A DNA stretch of 64,000 nt from the NCBI GenBank assembly GCA_028673005.1, contig CM054113.1:39002117-39066116 (forward strand), written 5' to 3'. Numbering within the stretch: the stretch's first letter is position 1; the number at the start of each line of letters is the position of its first letter. A program made the translations under genes and the position numbers. The notes under the pieces were generated by a model that saw nothing but the letters and a program-made list of their open reading frames with translations, searched no databases and was not told where the DNA came from. Shown here in pieces: positions 1-12,318 of the stretch. The stretch is from Tanypteryx hageni. Its lineage: Eukaryota; Arthropoda; Insecta; Odonata; Petaluridae.

Positions 1-446
1 GCGGGCAGCTTCCTTATCTACGTTGCGATTATTTTTCGAGAACAGTATAACCACGTTTATGTTTACCTGGTTTATCGAGGTTCGTTCTTTCTTAAGAAAG
101 TTGCGGGGTAAAACGTGGATGTAATTTTCATTTTTTCTCTTTCTTGCGTCATCATATCGTTAACGTTTACTTGTGCGATGATTTTAGACAGTTCTACCGA
201 TTAGACTTTCAGAAAGGGATGTTTATTCTGCTGAAGCGCAATCCAACAAAATTTTGGAGTACGTTTTATATTTCTGCCATATCGTTCACGCGTCCTCCTG
301 CTATCAAACCAGAATATGGACACATTTTTAGTAAATACCCAGGTATATATATAGTACGCAGGGCCTGTAATTCTAGGAAAATTCAATGTACCCGTATATA
401 GGACGGATGTGTATTCTAGCAACCTAGGACGAGTGGATTGACCACT

Positions 447-776
447 CACTAGACCAGAGGTGGCAAACTTTTTATGTGACGGCTCGAGCTAACAGTTGCA
501 GCTTCTTAGACGGATCGCATTAACAAATGAAAATGATTCGGCGGGACACGTTGCGGTTCACATCGTATGTTATTTGAGATAATGCGCGGGATTGTTAGTG
601 AAGATCAATAAAAAATGATATTTTATCCCCATAACATAACTGGAAAATGTTTTTCGGCCATAATTTTAAGCTACAAATATGAATTAACTGTATTTTTTAT
701 TACGGTTCACTTTTATAGTGACATCGCGGGCCACATGTGGCCCGCGGGCGGTAGTTTGGCCACCCCTGCACTAGAC
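447..776. mobile_element. Non-autonomous hAT (Buster-type) element with intact 8-bp TSD
   Basis: The element runs from 455 to 768 (314 bp). It begins CAGAGGTGGCAAACTTT and ends with the reverse complement of CAGGGGTGGCCAAACT, giving near-perfect terminal inverted repeats. Both sides carry the same 8-bp duplication, cactagac, at 447-454 and 769-776. An 8-bp TSD with CA-G ends is the hAT signature, and TA in the middle of the TSD fits the Buster preference (nnnTAnnn). The right end contains the GC-rich 'gtggcccgcgggcggt' palindrome common in these elements. No coding capacity is present, so it was mobilised by a transposase made elsewhere. The perfect TSD suggests a fairly recent insertion. Confidence 0.9.
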
Positions 777-2564
777 GCATAAGGCGCGCGCATCTAGGAT
801 CCTAACAAAGAATTTCGTGGTTTTTAATTTATTTTAAAATGCGATTCCGTTGTATACGTATAGGCAATTAGCGTTTCATTGTCCCTCTAGTTCGTTTCGC
901 ATTTGATTTTTGATTTTATAATAAATGTTTGTAGTTTAATTGGTTTTCATGATGTTAAAATAAATTTAATTTTATTTCTACAGGAGTGTATTTTTTGTCT
1001 TTTGATACTGGGAAGAATTTTTACCCCTGTATAGTATAGGACGCACCCCATTTTCGATCCCAAAACTTTAGAAGGTATTTCCTATAAGCGGCCATTTACG
1101 GTGTATTTTTTATTACTAAATACATTTATCGAAATTTCCCCTCTTATATAACGCGCTCCCTGCTTGCATTCGCTGAAAACCCGAGTAGTGTGTGTTGGCG
1201 CAGTGTTTTCCTTCCATTTGCGCCGAACCTGTATGGTGCGCGGTATTGGTCCCAGTGTGTCAAATGCAAAGACAAGGGCCGAGTCGCGTTTATTTGCTCC
1301 GGGTGTGCAAGTTTGCGGCCGTATCTGTCCCATTCCAGATAGCGTCCCTCCGCACCTTTCCTCGTTCGCCGTCCTCAACCTCTTCCCGCCGTCCTAATCT
1401 CACCTCAACCTCGCCACACCCTAGCCTCACTCCCTTCCGGAACTTTCCCGCCCCCTCACCCAAACTCTCGACTCCGGATTGCTCTGCACCGCGTGGCGCG
1501 CAGTTACCGTCCACAGATGGAAATTTGTGTTATTCGTGTCTGGCACGAAATATCGAACGAACTGAAATTCGATCTTGGTGGGATGCTAGAAATGACGTCG
1601 GTGCTTCCTTTGGGAGCTTGTTATATTTTTTTATTTTCATATCCTACTTCGGAGCAGTTTTCCTTCTTTTTAACGTCCTTACGAAAATCTCACTGCGAGT
1701 TAAAGACTGAATTCTTCTGTTAGCTCTTTAAGCTAGATTTTTTTCTTTATTTATTGTATTATAAGCGTAATATTAAAAAATGTCGAATTAAGATCTTTGT
1801 TCAAGTTGTATTAGTTGCGGTTATGATAGATACCTCTGCAAACCACCAACGCATCGCATTCTATATATTAACGATTGGTATCTCGTAAACGAAGGCAAGC
1901 ATTGAGTTGTATTTTGGGTTTCATAATTTTCCCCTGCTTTAGTTTCATGATTCACATTCGGCATTTGTTTAACTGCATCATTTTTATTTGAACCATTATT
2001 TTGAAGCTAGTGCAAAGAAAACTTTTGTTTAAAACTTAATTTTATAAAAATATGATTCATAAACAAATTTTCTTTTTGTAGTTTAGTATATTCCCGCTAG
2101 GTGGCATCGTCGTGCTTGAAAATCGCGCGTTTCATTTCGTATCATGCCTCGATTTTGTGTTTCCCGTTTAATCGAAACCATAATTCCTGGGCACGTTGCG
2201 GTAGGTTTTTTACGATGAAAGGAGCGTTTTGCGCCTCTGATGTTTCCGGGGAAAATCTTTTGGATAGCAACACAACAGGAAGGACTTCCTCCTTATTGGA
2301 CCGAGGTTTTCTCTCTCTCTCTTCCTCCACGTATTCTGTTTCCAGCCCCCTCTCCCTAAACCGCCTCCAGCTTTCCTCGGTTTCGTCATACATTATTAGG
2401 TGAGAATAGTTCGTCAACTACAGGATTAATAAGACAAGCCTTCAATCGATGGAATTAAGGCAAATAATATTTACTTCGTTGGGAAAGGTTCTGAAATACA
2501 CCTCGCTTTAATTTAATCATCATCCGGGATTGTGTGCAGGACTCATACTCACTTTGCTTATAAT
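777..2564. other. Gene-free interval
   Basis: No recognisable gene, RNA or bounded repeat was found. Short open frames at 1160-1720 are proline/serine-rich because the DNA is pyrimidine-rich at 1370-1480. They overlap on both strands and resemble no family. A CT-rich patch lies at 2310-2370. Confidence 0.5.
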
Positions 2565-2794
2565 CAGGGCTGGCTTGATAACGGTGCTACTGCACAGGGC
2601 CCCGTGCTCTCTGAGAAATATATATTGTACTTATTAAGTAAATATGTACATTTAAAAGGATAAATTGCAAAAATCGGAAAAATATCGCACCATGTCATAG
2701 TAAGAGAGGTTGCTTTATTTATTTAAATTAACTATTGAAAATTATGACCGTGCTCACTTTGCCTCGGACACCGCATTTTTCTTAGCTGGCTCTG
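2565..2794. mobile_element. Candidate hAT (Ac-type) MITE, diverged TSD
   Basis: The 230-bp interval starts CAGGGCTGGCTTGATAA. Its right end, read in reverse complement, is CAGAGCCAGCTAAGAAA, so the ends form an imperfect inverted repeat starting CAG. The flanking 8-mers are cttataat (2557-2564) and gttctaac (2795-2802). They agree at 5 of 8 positions, and both fit the Ac-type pattern nTnnnnAn. The internal 'cagggccccgtgct' block is typical of such hAT derivatives. The divergence implies an older insertion than the one at 455-768. Confidence 0.55.
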
Positions 2795-3289
2795 GTTCTA
2801 ACAGATAAATATTAATATCAAGCGTGGGATGAATTTCAGAGCAAATTACATAAGGTACTTTTTTCTTGTTTTAGGATTATGGCCTCATAGATTTCATCTT
2901 TGGTTAAGATCGACGACCTCATAATATAGCTTATCAATTCCCTTTATAACCATTATATCGATGCTATATAATAATATGTTTCCAATTTAAAAGCAGTGCA
3001 CTCGTTGCCGCGGCAGTTGATACTTTCCATTGTTAGTAAGATTGGAAAGGTGTACTCCATGTTTGAGTTTACTTAGTCTCCAAAGGCGTTTATTACAATT
3101 TACGTTATCATGCTAAAAATAAGGTAAATACTAATGGCTTACAATTAGTCTATTGTCTTACGTTATATCAGCAGCGATGTCAAGGAAATATTGAATTTGC
3201 GATTTAATCATTAATTATTAATTAAGCGATGCAAAATTACTTAAAACATACCTCACTCTAAATAAGCAGTAGTAATATTTGTGTTCACG

Positions 3290-3800
3290 TTCATTCCTTC
3301 GTCGTAAATCACAATTTATTTTCACTTACAACATTTGGATTTTTAATTGCTGTTTGCCGATAGAATTGTAAACGAAATATGCAATTCTGTGCTTGGGATT
3401 TTCTCGAATTTTTATCTCCGAAACTATAAGTCGTAGTTATATGGTCCCGCGGATTTTTATATGGAAATTGTCTTATATCCGAATAAATTTTTCATCTATA
3501 CCTCACATCCTATAAGAGCTAGGGAAAGAAAAATGTTATTTAATTGTTGTTTGACGAATATAATTTAACGTTTATTTAATTGCTTATATAAAGTGAAAGT
3601 TCTACTTGACGGATGCAGATTAAAATCAGAATTTGTCGATAAATTTTAATAAGGATAACTAATACTTAATTTAATTAAAATCCGCCCGGTATTTTCGGAG
3701 ATTAAACCTGCGGACAGACGGACGGAGGCGACGTGCCCATAAGGCTTTCCGCTACTATCGCTTCGCTCGTAAAGAACGTCTAAAAATCTTAAAAATACAG
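3290..3800. repeat. Composite interspersed repeat shared with 63.0-63.6 kb, plus minus-strand HINE-like block
   Basis: Positions about 3400-3560 match, in opposite orientation, the two tandem units near 63040-63260 and 63360-63590. Shared blocks include 'ggattttctcgaat', 'cataagagctaggga' and 'taattgttgttt'. Immediately to the right, on the minus strand (about 3790 down to 3630), there is an imperfect hairpin (CTTTACG...CGGAAAG), a GTCCGTCTGTCC stretch, and a block reading like 'aatctccgaaaataccgggc...attttaattaaatt'. This order is the DINE-1/HINE plan. The outer boundaries are not resolved. Confidence 0.5.
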
Positions 3801-4251
3801 TTTTCAAACCACATCACGCTTTATAGAGGCGTTATTTGTTGGATAGGTCTATTCTTTATAATGAAATTACGAAATTTCAAGTGCTGAAGAAATTGAGTTG
3901 AGAAGCTCGTTAGTGTCCAACAGATCTAAGCCAGTGGCGAACAAGTGTTATGCTGCGAAGTTATTATAAGCAATGGCACCACAAACAGCTTTGTTATCTG
4001 TCCAACATTTTCGTGAAATTTACCCATTACGAAAAACAATAACGTTAGCAAATACGGAAAATTATCATCCTAATTTTCAATAATTTAATGAGCTCCATTA
4101 AACATTAAAATGACGTGTTTCGATATTACTTATTTAATGTGATTTTTGAATATGCTTATTTCTGAAGATCCTGTCGACTTAGTTGTGAAGAGTCTATATG
4201 TAATACGGCAGAAATATTATATATTAAGGGTCTCGTTCTATGGTAATAATT
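3801..4251. other. Gene-free interval
   Basis: AT-rich sequence with no coding, RNA or bounded repeat signal that I can support. Confidence 0.5.
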
Positions 4252-4544
4252 CTCTAAACCAGGAGTCGGCAACCTACGGTCCTCGGGGCACACGCGGCCC
4301 TCGAGAGCACTTTATTCGGCCCGCGAAGCTGTAATGAGAGTGATCAAAAAATTGCACATGGGCAGTTTGATGTGAAATAGTGGTATTAAAACCTTTTCTG
4401 GTGAAATTTTAGCGCTAGTAAATTATATAGACTTGAGTTTCGTTTATATGAGACTACTGAAACTTCCACTGCGGCCCTCGGAAGCATTCACAACGGCGAA
4501 TGTGGCCCGCCGTGCCGATAAGGTTGCCGACCCCTGCTCTAAAC
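4252..4544. mobile_element. Non-autonomous hAT (Buster-type) element with intact 8-bp TSD
   Basis: The element spans 4260-4536 (277 bp). It starts CAGGAGTCGGCAACCT, and its right end in reverse complement is CAGGGGTCGGCAACCT (15 of 16 identical). The TSD ctctaaac is perfect at 4252-4259 and 4537-4544 and has the central TA of Buster-type hATs. Internal GC-rich blocks (cggccctcg, cggcccgcg) resemble those in the copies at 455-768 and 28393-28708, but the body is different, so these are related families rather than one family. It appears to have landed on the edge of the older element at 4545-4760. Confidence 0.9.
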
Positions 4545-4760
4545 CATTCGTTTCCAAATTGGAGGTCACGAAGACCATATTTTTGTTTAGTATTTGAATT
4601 TTATTTGTGGATATATTTAAAATCGACAAATTTTGTCGCAGATGTGAATGATTTCATTCGAAATTCACACTTGTTGGTAGATGGCTGAGATTAAGGGGGT
4701 CGCGATAAGTTCTTCTTCCTTAAGAGGGAATCGCGGATTCATTAAGTTTGGGAACCGCTG
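4545..4760. mobile_element. Older, degraded hAT-like element abutting the younger one
   Basis: The right end reads 'aagtttgggaaccgctg', the standard 3' end of a CAG-starting hAT (reverse complement CAGCGGTTCCCAAACTT). The left end 'CATTCGTTTCCAAATTGG' aligns with it at about 11 of 16 positions. The flanks ctctaaac (4537-4544) and ctcttcac (4761-4768) agree at 6 of 8, consistent with a decayed TSD. A 'gggggtcgcg' block near the right end is typical of such MITEs. The TSD of the younger element at 4260-4536 coincides with this element's left flank. Confidence 0.5.
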
Positions 4761-4768
4761 CTCTTCAC

Positions 4769-7341
4769 AGCTTCGAGTGACCATAAAATTCTTTGAACTT
4801 TGAAATAGACATGTAAACAAGATTTTCTTTAAATTATCACCTTCAGATTCTATGGATTTCGAATGTCAATAAATTGTTCGTTTATCCGTCTTAAGAGAGA
4901 GTGTGACTTTCCCTGGCCCGAACAATTTTTTGGGATGCTTGAAATTTCGTCCTTCCCGGAAGGCGCAAAGGGACAAATTTTTTGTTTGTCGGCCTTTTTT
5001 GTGACGCACAAGTTATAGAGAATAACCGATTATCTCGTGTTTTTCTAATGCTTCTTTTAAAGAAATCACGTACAAATCTTGCTCCGCAAACTTCTGCATC
5101 GCGGGCCGCATTGGAAGTTGCAAATTCTTCAGCGAGCCGCATAACGGTTTACATGGGCATATACCTGGAGATTTGTTGTATCAAAGAAGCGAAAAAAAGA
5201 TTGCAGCGATTAAGCGACTCGAAGCGGAAGTATATTTATCGAGAAATTATGGCGTTTGCAGAAGAAAATGACGGTGCTAAAAAGCCTGGCTCTACCTATA
5301 ATCGCCAGTCTGCGGTCAGATTGCGAATGTTGACGATTCATAAAAAAACGATTTATAAATTGATTAACATGTCGAGTATTGTACAAATTTTTGGTCGAGA
5401 GGCGGCGGCGGACGGAGTGGCTCTTTTCTTCCTCCCTTCCTCATTTCTTCCTCCCTCCCTCATTTCTTCCTCCCTCCCTCATTTCTTCCTCCCTCCCTCT
5501 TCCTCTCCCGTATTTCTCTTGCCGGCGACCGTCTTATCATTCTCCTCGTTCCCTTATCTTAACCTGCCCCTCCGCGGATAAGTCGGTGTTGCAGGGCGTC
5601 CGTTTCCTGCCTTAGCGACAAAAGCTCTCGCAAGCGTCGCACTATGGGGGGGCTTAGGATGGGCCAATGCCCGCTAGCTCTCCATATCGCGAAAGCAGGG
5701 CCCTCTTTTGCTGGAGAAGAGGATTGTGTGCCATTTAGTGCGACGATCGCAAAATAGCGGCGCGCTCTACTTTGAAGGATACTTTTTCTTTATTTTTTGT
5801 GCTTTTTTGTGTGCGAGTAAGCTTGTCTTCGAGTCATCGCGAAATTCCATCGGCTTCCGATCCTCTTCGTTACGGTCGGCCATTATGGGGGAGATAAAGA
5901 GGGAAGTGGCGAGTTGTGACGTCAGGGTGCGGTTGTTGCCGGGCTTGCGCCGCTTACCTTGTTTTCGGGGTTGTTCTTACATGAAATTTGTCAAATCTTC
6001 GTGAAGTGCACACTTTAGTTATACGCTCGAACCTCCAAAAATCGATGTCATTAGAATTAAACATATTTCAGCTATAGAACTTAGATTTATCGAAACAAAT
6101 ACTGACAGAAAAACGTCGCCTTTGATTAGATATTCGTTACAGAAGTTTGCAAAAAAGGAAAGTTTTGTTGTGAGAAGACGTAATGTTTGGGCTTCGTCGC
6201 GTCTTCACTGTTGCCAGGCAGTTTATCGTATACGCGTAATGACGGAAAGGCGTCAACAGAACTAGCGCTAGAATTTTGCTGATATGTGTGTCTTTAGTTA
6301 AAAATGCTCAATACACAATTCTGCACTCACATTTCTTTTTCTATCTATTACAAAATTCACAAGACGTTTCCGACCTGAGTTTTTTTGCTATCGAATCAAA
6401 TAGATATAGATTGCTATATAAAAAGCATAGGAGAACTGTGTGAGATAAGACCTAAGTGGTATTATACATCCTTAATTTCAGCGATAAAAGGAACGTAATT
6501 TGGCAGCGCTTATTAGGAAGAATAAACTTCCCTTCGTTATATAAAAATAGAAAAATTCTTCTTTATATAATGTAGCGCCACTTTCTTCGCCATTCGCCGT
6601 CAGCTTGTTTTATTGCATTTTACTCCTAAGTGTTTCTTTTTCGACTCGCATAAAATTGTATTGTATCTTTATCTCGCTTTGGAAAGATGGGTCGTAGCTT
6701 TAGAGGAGGATATCAGGCTGAGGTGATGGATGTGGCGGTGTTGTGTACATTCTCCCTCGAAAAACCCTTTCCCAATCTCCTTTTCGTATTATCTTTCCTA
6801 ATACACATCCCTTTCCATTTCCTAGCTACTTAGTCGTGCGACGTATCCACCGTCTAGGCCTAGGCGATCCTTATTGATTGTAAATTTCGCTTGACGGATA
6901 GTAGGCTAATATAAGCATCTTTTTCTTAAATCCGGTTTATCTTTTATAAATTACTTAATTAAATAGATAATTATCGAGTTCCCCTTGTGGCTGAAGTACA
7001 GTTGACGCGATAAATGTATCCGCTAGTGATGAAAGGGGCATCAAACCAAATGCGCATATCGGCTACATAGCAGCCACCACCTATGGAATTCACGGATAGT
7101 AAGTTCTTCTGACGTGTTTTTTATCGCTGAAATGGTCATCTAGTTTCCATAGACTTTTTGTGGCTATCGAGGTGTATGTGTTGTGTCTTTTTATTAAACC
7201 TGGTTATTTAAAATTCCAAGTGCGTGACTAAAACCGATCACTGAATATTTCACTTAAATAGTAAAATTAACTTTCATCGCCGTAAAAGGTTGCGTGAACC
7301 ATATGACCGTTTAAATCTTGAAGTAGTTCAATATTTATTAA
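4769..7341. other. Gene-free interval with a CpG-dense stretch
   Basis: No supported gene. A run at 5580-6000 is CpG-dense and holds a CRE-type palindrome TGACGTCA at 5917-5924 and a 'ggccattatggg' motif at 5877. It could be regulatory, but nothing downstream looks like an exon. An open frame at 4982-5581 becomes serine/proline-rich where it enters the CT minisatellite and resembles no family. Confidence 0.4.
5436..5512 (+). repeat. 19-bp pyrimidine minisatellite
   Basis: About three and a half tandem copies of tcatttcttcctccctccc, entirely pyrimidine except for one A per unit. Confidence 0.85.
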
Positions 7342-8304
7342 TCCTTCAATGGTCGCCTTGGGTCTCATAGACCAGAGGGAGTTTAAAAATAAGTATATCT
7401 CAAATATTGTAATATTTTGAAGAATGCCCGCTAGAGTACCTTCGAATCCAGATATACAAGATTTAGTTGTCAGTTTGATGTGTAACCTTTGGAGCTGTAT
7501 TTGTGATTGAAGTTTATTCTGGTCTGTGAGACCCAAGGTGGCCGTTCCTGTAAGTAAATCTTGCCTTAGTCATCTTTCTATTTTATTACTTCTTTGTTTA
7601 TGTAAAAACTATTGCATTAGTTATTTGTCGCTAACATGTCTCAAAATCAAGAGAAATAATTCTTGATGCAAGCGCGGAGAAAGACAATGATGCAATCGGA
7701 CGATTTTTAGAAGGTTCCATAGAAAGAATGTCGCTTGTATCAACTCACAAGTGATAGGCAAATCAAACTTGGATGAGCCAGTTGTTTGTCGGGTGTTCTT
7801 AAAAATCTAGGAAAAGCATTGGTTAAAGAAATTTTGCCGTTAAGAGCCCAAAACACATCCTCCAAAATTTCAACGAATGGTAGCTGGTAGACTACAGAGT
7901 GAAGTAGCTAAAGTATCAAATTATGATTATGGAAAAAGAGGTCGTTTTTTGTATTATTAGGATAGCAAGAGTAAATACTATTGTAAAAAAATGTGACGAT
8001 AGGCTCTGCCTTAAACATTGCACTTGCGCAAAATTTGAATCAAATAAAAAGTAATTGAAGAAGAAATACGATGTTCTGTTCAAACTTGGATTCAAAAAGG
8101 TGTACCTCACAAAAACTTTTTGTTCAAAATATGATTCCAAAACTTTTTTACTCCTTGTTTTATTTGTTTCATATTTGCTTTAAATCCAATAAAATAAACA
8201 TCTAGCTATAAAGTTGTTTTTTTAATTTTTTCCTTCAAAATCTTTTGGGTCTGACAAACCCAAGGTGACCGATCCTGCAACTAATGTTGTTGGCCTCGGA
8301 AGGG
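7342..8304 (+). mobile_element. Degenerate piggyBac-like element flanked by TTAA
   Basis: TTAA lies at 7338-7341 and at 8305-8308. The ends are TCCTTC... and, in reverse complement, CCCTTC.... Subterminal inverted blocks match well: 'CCTTGGGTCTCATAGACC' on the left and 'CCTTGGGTTTGTCAGACC' on the right. A further copy of the right-hand block at 7522-7550 suggests an internal rearrangement. On the + strand around 7850-8060, broken coding sequence reads PPKFQRMVAGRLQSEVAKV, then YDYGKRGRF. After a stop and a frameshift it continues SKYYCKK and CDDRLCLKHCTC. That last part is the cysteine-rich zinc-binding C-terminus of piggyBac transposases. The catalytic domain is missing, so the copy is dead. 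Confidence 0.7.
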
Positions 8305-8308
8305 TTAA

Positions 8309-10153
8309 CTGAATCGTAGATAGGTAGATTTTCTTTGAAGGCAGCTGCTTTGCTGATGACTTTCGCGTATTATTTGTGCGTCAATCCATTTACGCACTTG
8401 TCCACAAAGTAGCCTTCCTCAGTGGCGATTTGGATAATTTACCGCTGAGATCGGCTTATTGGTTGCTGAGACAATGTTTTCTCAACTACATATATTATAA
8501 GAGGAAGTCCTTGCTGTTTAGTTGTTATTAGCCATTATCTGAGCTGGCAAATCCAGTTTGGAATACAGGTTGTCGTCTCGTAATGAACGGAGCTCCCTTT
8601 TCTCTGACAAAGCTTTTACGCCAATATCGATCGGTATTAACGGTTGTTCGTGTCAAAGTTAACTGGTCGAACGTTTCCAATTAAGTTTCCTTATAGTTTT
8701 TTTTTCGTAAAGCGTGTCGCTATAAAAAAGATCTATACCAAGTGTTCAATATCTTCCTGAAGCTACCAAACCTCGCCCGTTAGCGCTGTACTTCTTTATC
8801 TGTTAGGCAGGAGTTAAACGGGCAATCAAATTTAATTTTCTGTCGATTGGCCTACCAAGGGAAGGTGACGTCATTCGTTAAATCTCATGCGTAGTACTCG
8901 GCGGACGAGGTTATACTGACCGCGATTTCGCGAATATTTTCCCCTCCGCCCTAACTATTCCTTGTCGGATGAACAATCTTTTTGGTTAATATTTGCTGGA
9001 AGTCTGCCACGTCTACCCATATTCGACTACAGAACATTCGCGTCATATCGACATACTAATGTTTTCATAGGAATTTATCAGTCGTCGCTGACGTCGCCGA
9101 TTTTTATCCCAGCAAACATGAATTATTTTTAGTAGCGGCTTTAATTTTCATGTCTTTACTTGATAAGGCACCTAATAATAAATGGATGAATTCCGGAAGG
9201 AAATTTGATTCTGGCACAAGTGGGGGCAACTTCATTTTCCTTTAGTAGAAAAGGTTTCTCTCTTTTTAAGCAGTAAATCTTTGCTGTATGATATTAATTT
9301 TGAAATTCTTAAAATAATAATTAAAATTTTGATTTTCGTTATCAATATTTTGTATTTGCGTTATGAATACTTTTTTATGAACAGGTAGTGAGCCCGAGAG
9401 CAGTTTCCTTGAAGATCTCCCATAGGCTTAGCCCTTGATGTAATATATATTAAACTCGGGATATTTCAGGTGCCACTTCTCTCATCAGCTACTATTTATT
9501 TTTGATTTGTCGAGACTATGGAAAGTGACGTAATATATATTGCAATGTTGTTCTTTCGAAATCTTCAACTTCCCGAGAATTATTCTCGCCAATTTTAAAT
9601 TTGCCTCTTCACGAAATAAGTAGGATTCTGCAAATTGAGATATAACGAGGTCGCGTACCGCCGTCGCAAGTTCCTCAACATTCCTTCTCGTTGAGGTGTC
9701 TCAAATATTCGAGAGGAAATCAAAGTCCCAACAGCGGTATCTTTTTCGCCATTCCGCTTCAACTTCTAACAGTACATTCGTGTGTGGAATCATTTTGGCC
9801 CGCGACGGCAACTGAATCTCTCTCTCTCTTCTTTCTGCCCGTTACATGCGCGCGTCCGTTATTCCCCTGCGTATACCTTGGTCCAGCCATCCGTCCGCTT
9901 CAAAGCGCCGGCCGCTGGTCCCTCACTCTCCCACTCCCTCTTTCCCCCACTCCCTCTTTCCCCCCTCCGGCCGTTATCCGCTCCCGCGGCTATACGTTTT
10001 ACCCCTCGTTACGTTTTCTCCGTACTCGCGAATTGCGTCGGCAGCGCCAACAAGTCCTATGCGATGTCATTAACACGCGTTCGATTCGAATTTGTTTCGG
10101 CGCACGCGTTAATTTTTCTCGTGCTAAGCTCTCTTTCTCCCTCTACCTCTTTT
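8309..10153. other. Gene-free interval
   Basis: No gene recognised. A TGACGTCA palindrome is at 8866-8873. Positions 9925-9970 carry a duplicated pyrimidine block ('cactccctctttcccc' twice). The 162- and 129-residue open frames at 9691-10179 are overlapping proline/serine-rich frames caused by this composition. Confidence 0.5.
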
Positions 10154-10999
10154 ACTTTCTCATATACGTAGTATATTGAGGAAGTATTGTTATCGTGAAA
10201 AATTCGACTTCGAGATTTTGATGGAAATACGTTTTAGGTGTCTCCGAGTCCATAAAAGTGGTTTTCGCCATGCCATCTGTCTGTCGGTCTGTTCGCCGGT
10301 CTAGGGCCCAAATGCGTACATGAAATCGAATGATATTTCTTATTTGTGCAATATATCATCTTTTGCAGACTTTTTCATAAAAATGATACTGCGCAAAAAT
10401 TAAGGGTAGTTTATTCATGGCGATTTTTTGAAAAATTTTATTTAATCATTAATGGCTCTAGAGAATTTGATTAAAATCATACCAATTGTAGAGCCTGATG
10501 TCACAAATAATACTGCGTAAGCCATATATCTCTTGAACACACTATGCCGTCCAGTGACATTACAATGTACGCTAAGCTACCTTACGTAAGCATTATGACG
10601 TCACGCCTCCGCCGCGATCCATTCCAAGTTTTACCACAGCCTTACGGTTAAACTAAATCGAATGATATCTCGTATTTATGGATAATAACATTCATAAAAG
10701 ACATTCTGAAGAGACAAATGATATTGCGCAATAATTAAGGGTACTTTATTCTTGGATATCTTTAAACAAAATTCGATTTACTCAAAAATGGCTTTAAGGA
10801 TTTTGTTTAAAATGCATCCAAACGTACAGCCTGATGTCACAATTAATACTAACTAAGCCATATGTCCCAAAAAAGTTACTATATATCGTCCAGCGGCATT
10901 ATTTCTGTACAAGACGCTCAGCGCACGCGTCAGAGGGGAGAGTTAATTTCGGGGCAAAAAGTATAGTGAGATCAAACGTATATACGTATATGAGAAAGT
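10154..10999 (+). mobile_element. HINE/Helentron-like element with perfect 17-bp terminal inverted repeats
   Basis: The 846-bp element starts ACTTTCTCATATACGTA at 10154-10170 and ends with its exact reverse complement at 10983-10999. The left terminus also forms a hairpin, with stem ACTTTCTCA/TGAGGAAGT, inner stem TATAC/GTATA and loop GTA. About 90 bp inside there is a GTCY-type stretch (ctgtctgtcggtctgttcgc), as in Drosophila DINE-1. The body is two diverged tandem units (see 10320-10905). The flanks are T on both sides (cttttA...T-ttg), compatible with the T-T insertion reported for Helentrons, with no longer TSD. No coding capacity. The class assignment is inferred from architecture only. 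Confidence 0.65.
10320..10905 (+). repeat. Two diverged tandem units inside the 846-bp element
   Basis: Unit 1 (about 10320-10560) and unit 2 (about 10657-10905) share in order 'aatcgaatgatat', 'ctgcgcaa.aattaaggg', 'tttattc.tgg', 'gagcctgatgtcacaa' / 'cagcctgatgtcacaa', and 'taagccatat'. Between them is about 95 bp of CpG-containing sequence including TGACGTCA at 10596-10603. Confidence 0.75.
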
Positions 11000-12318
11000 T
11001 TGTGCCATGCATATTTCGCCGTTTATTTATTTTTATCGGTCGCTCGTATTGATTTTAATTTAACGGCAGGATGCATAACTGTCGGTGATCGCGTCGCGAA
11101 TAGGAGCGGATAGGTTAAAATGCTCGTAAAGTTGTATGGCGGAGGTGTTATGAAGCGGAGATACCATTGTCCCGCAATAAATCTGTTCTTTTGGAGTTTT
11201 AGCGAGTTTTTTTCCTCGTCTGCGTCTGTATTTTTTATATGTAAAGCACAGACACTCTTCACGGAAGAATAAAGGTGAATGGTCGTAGTTGAATAATCGA
11301 TGTTAGTTAATGTTTCATATGTTTCGCCAATCCATAGAGAGTTTGGGAAACACAAACAACTCTTTCATGGAAAGAGGAAGCAAAGACAAAACCGTAATTT
11401 TTTATTATCATACGAACGAATGCGCAGATTTCTTTATATTTCAATTTGTGGGTTACGTTTTTATGATTATATAACGAACGAATGAGTTTTCTTAGTACGA
11501 ATGTGGATGCTTTTTGTTTTTTAACTGTAAATTAAAACGACTTATAATCAGCTGAAAAGGCTCAACCTCGCTCAAATAAAGGCATTTATGTATCTAATTT
11601 AAGTTATTAATATAGCGTGCTTTTAATCTGTGAACCTTCCACTTGTGTACGAACAGGACAATCTTTTTTAATAAGTTACCAACGCTAATGATGCAATTTT
11701 TCTCTCTTCTCTCTTAGAAAGCTTATGTTTGTGAATGATTCAAGGTAATCGCGTAATAGCATCCCACCTTGATTCAATTTTGTCTCAAGTTCATGGTAAC
11801 TAATCTCATCATCATCATTATAGCTGCGGCTCCATCAACCGAAGAGTGTTTTCTCCAAGCCTTTGAGCGAGGAAATTTTGGTGGCGCTGTTATCATTAAC
11901 AAGAGACGTTCTGGCTGGGGGAAGTAAATGTGATGGATGCAGTTACCAAGTATAAGCGCTATTAGGACGTGGGTTTTCGTAAGGGATCGAAGATGCGGCA
12001 TTACCTACTCGCAACGATTCTTAAACTTGACTCGGCAACAATTAGATTTGTGCGGTTAAAATATCTGTATTCATAAGTTAAGGCCTCGGATTAGAATTAG
12101 GCCGTGGGTATGGTTGTGCTTGTTATTCTGAATCATATGGAAGAATGAATGTGATAATCTAAATCTTTTGAATGACAAAGGCGGGTGGTTTTTACTATTA
12201 TTAATCAACGATCGGCGAATTGCCCCACAAGACGGCTACTTTTACTTGAAATACTCATATATTATATGCAAACTTTTATGACGGGGGTATTAACTGGTTT
12301 ATTAATTCACATGTTTTT
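11000..12318. other. Gene-free interval
   Basis: No coding or RNA feature supported. Short frames on both strands at 11023-11485 and 11774-12001 overlap each other and match no known family. Confidence 0.5.

Noticed and set aside
4982..5581. 199-codon open frame with a Lys/Arg-rich middle
   Set aside because: Runs into the 19-bp CT minisatellite and has no recognisable domain.
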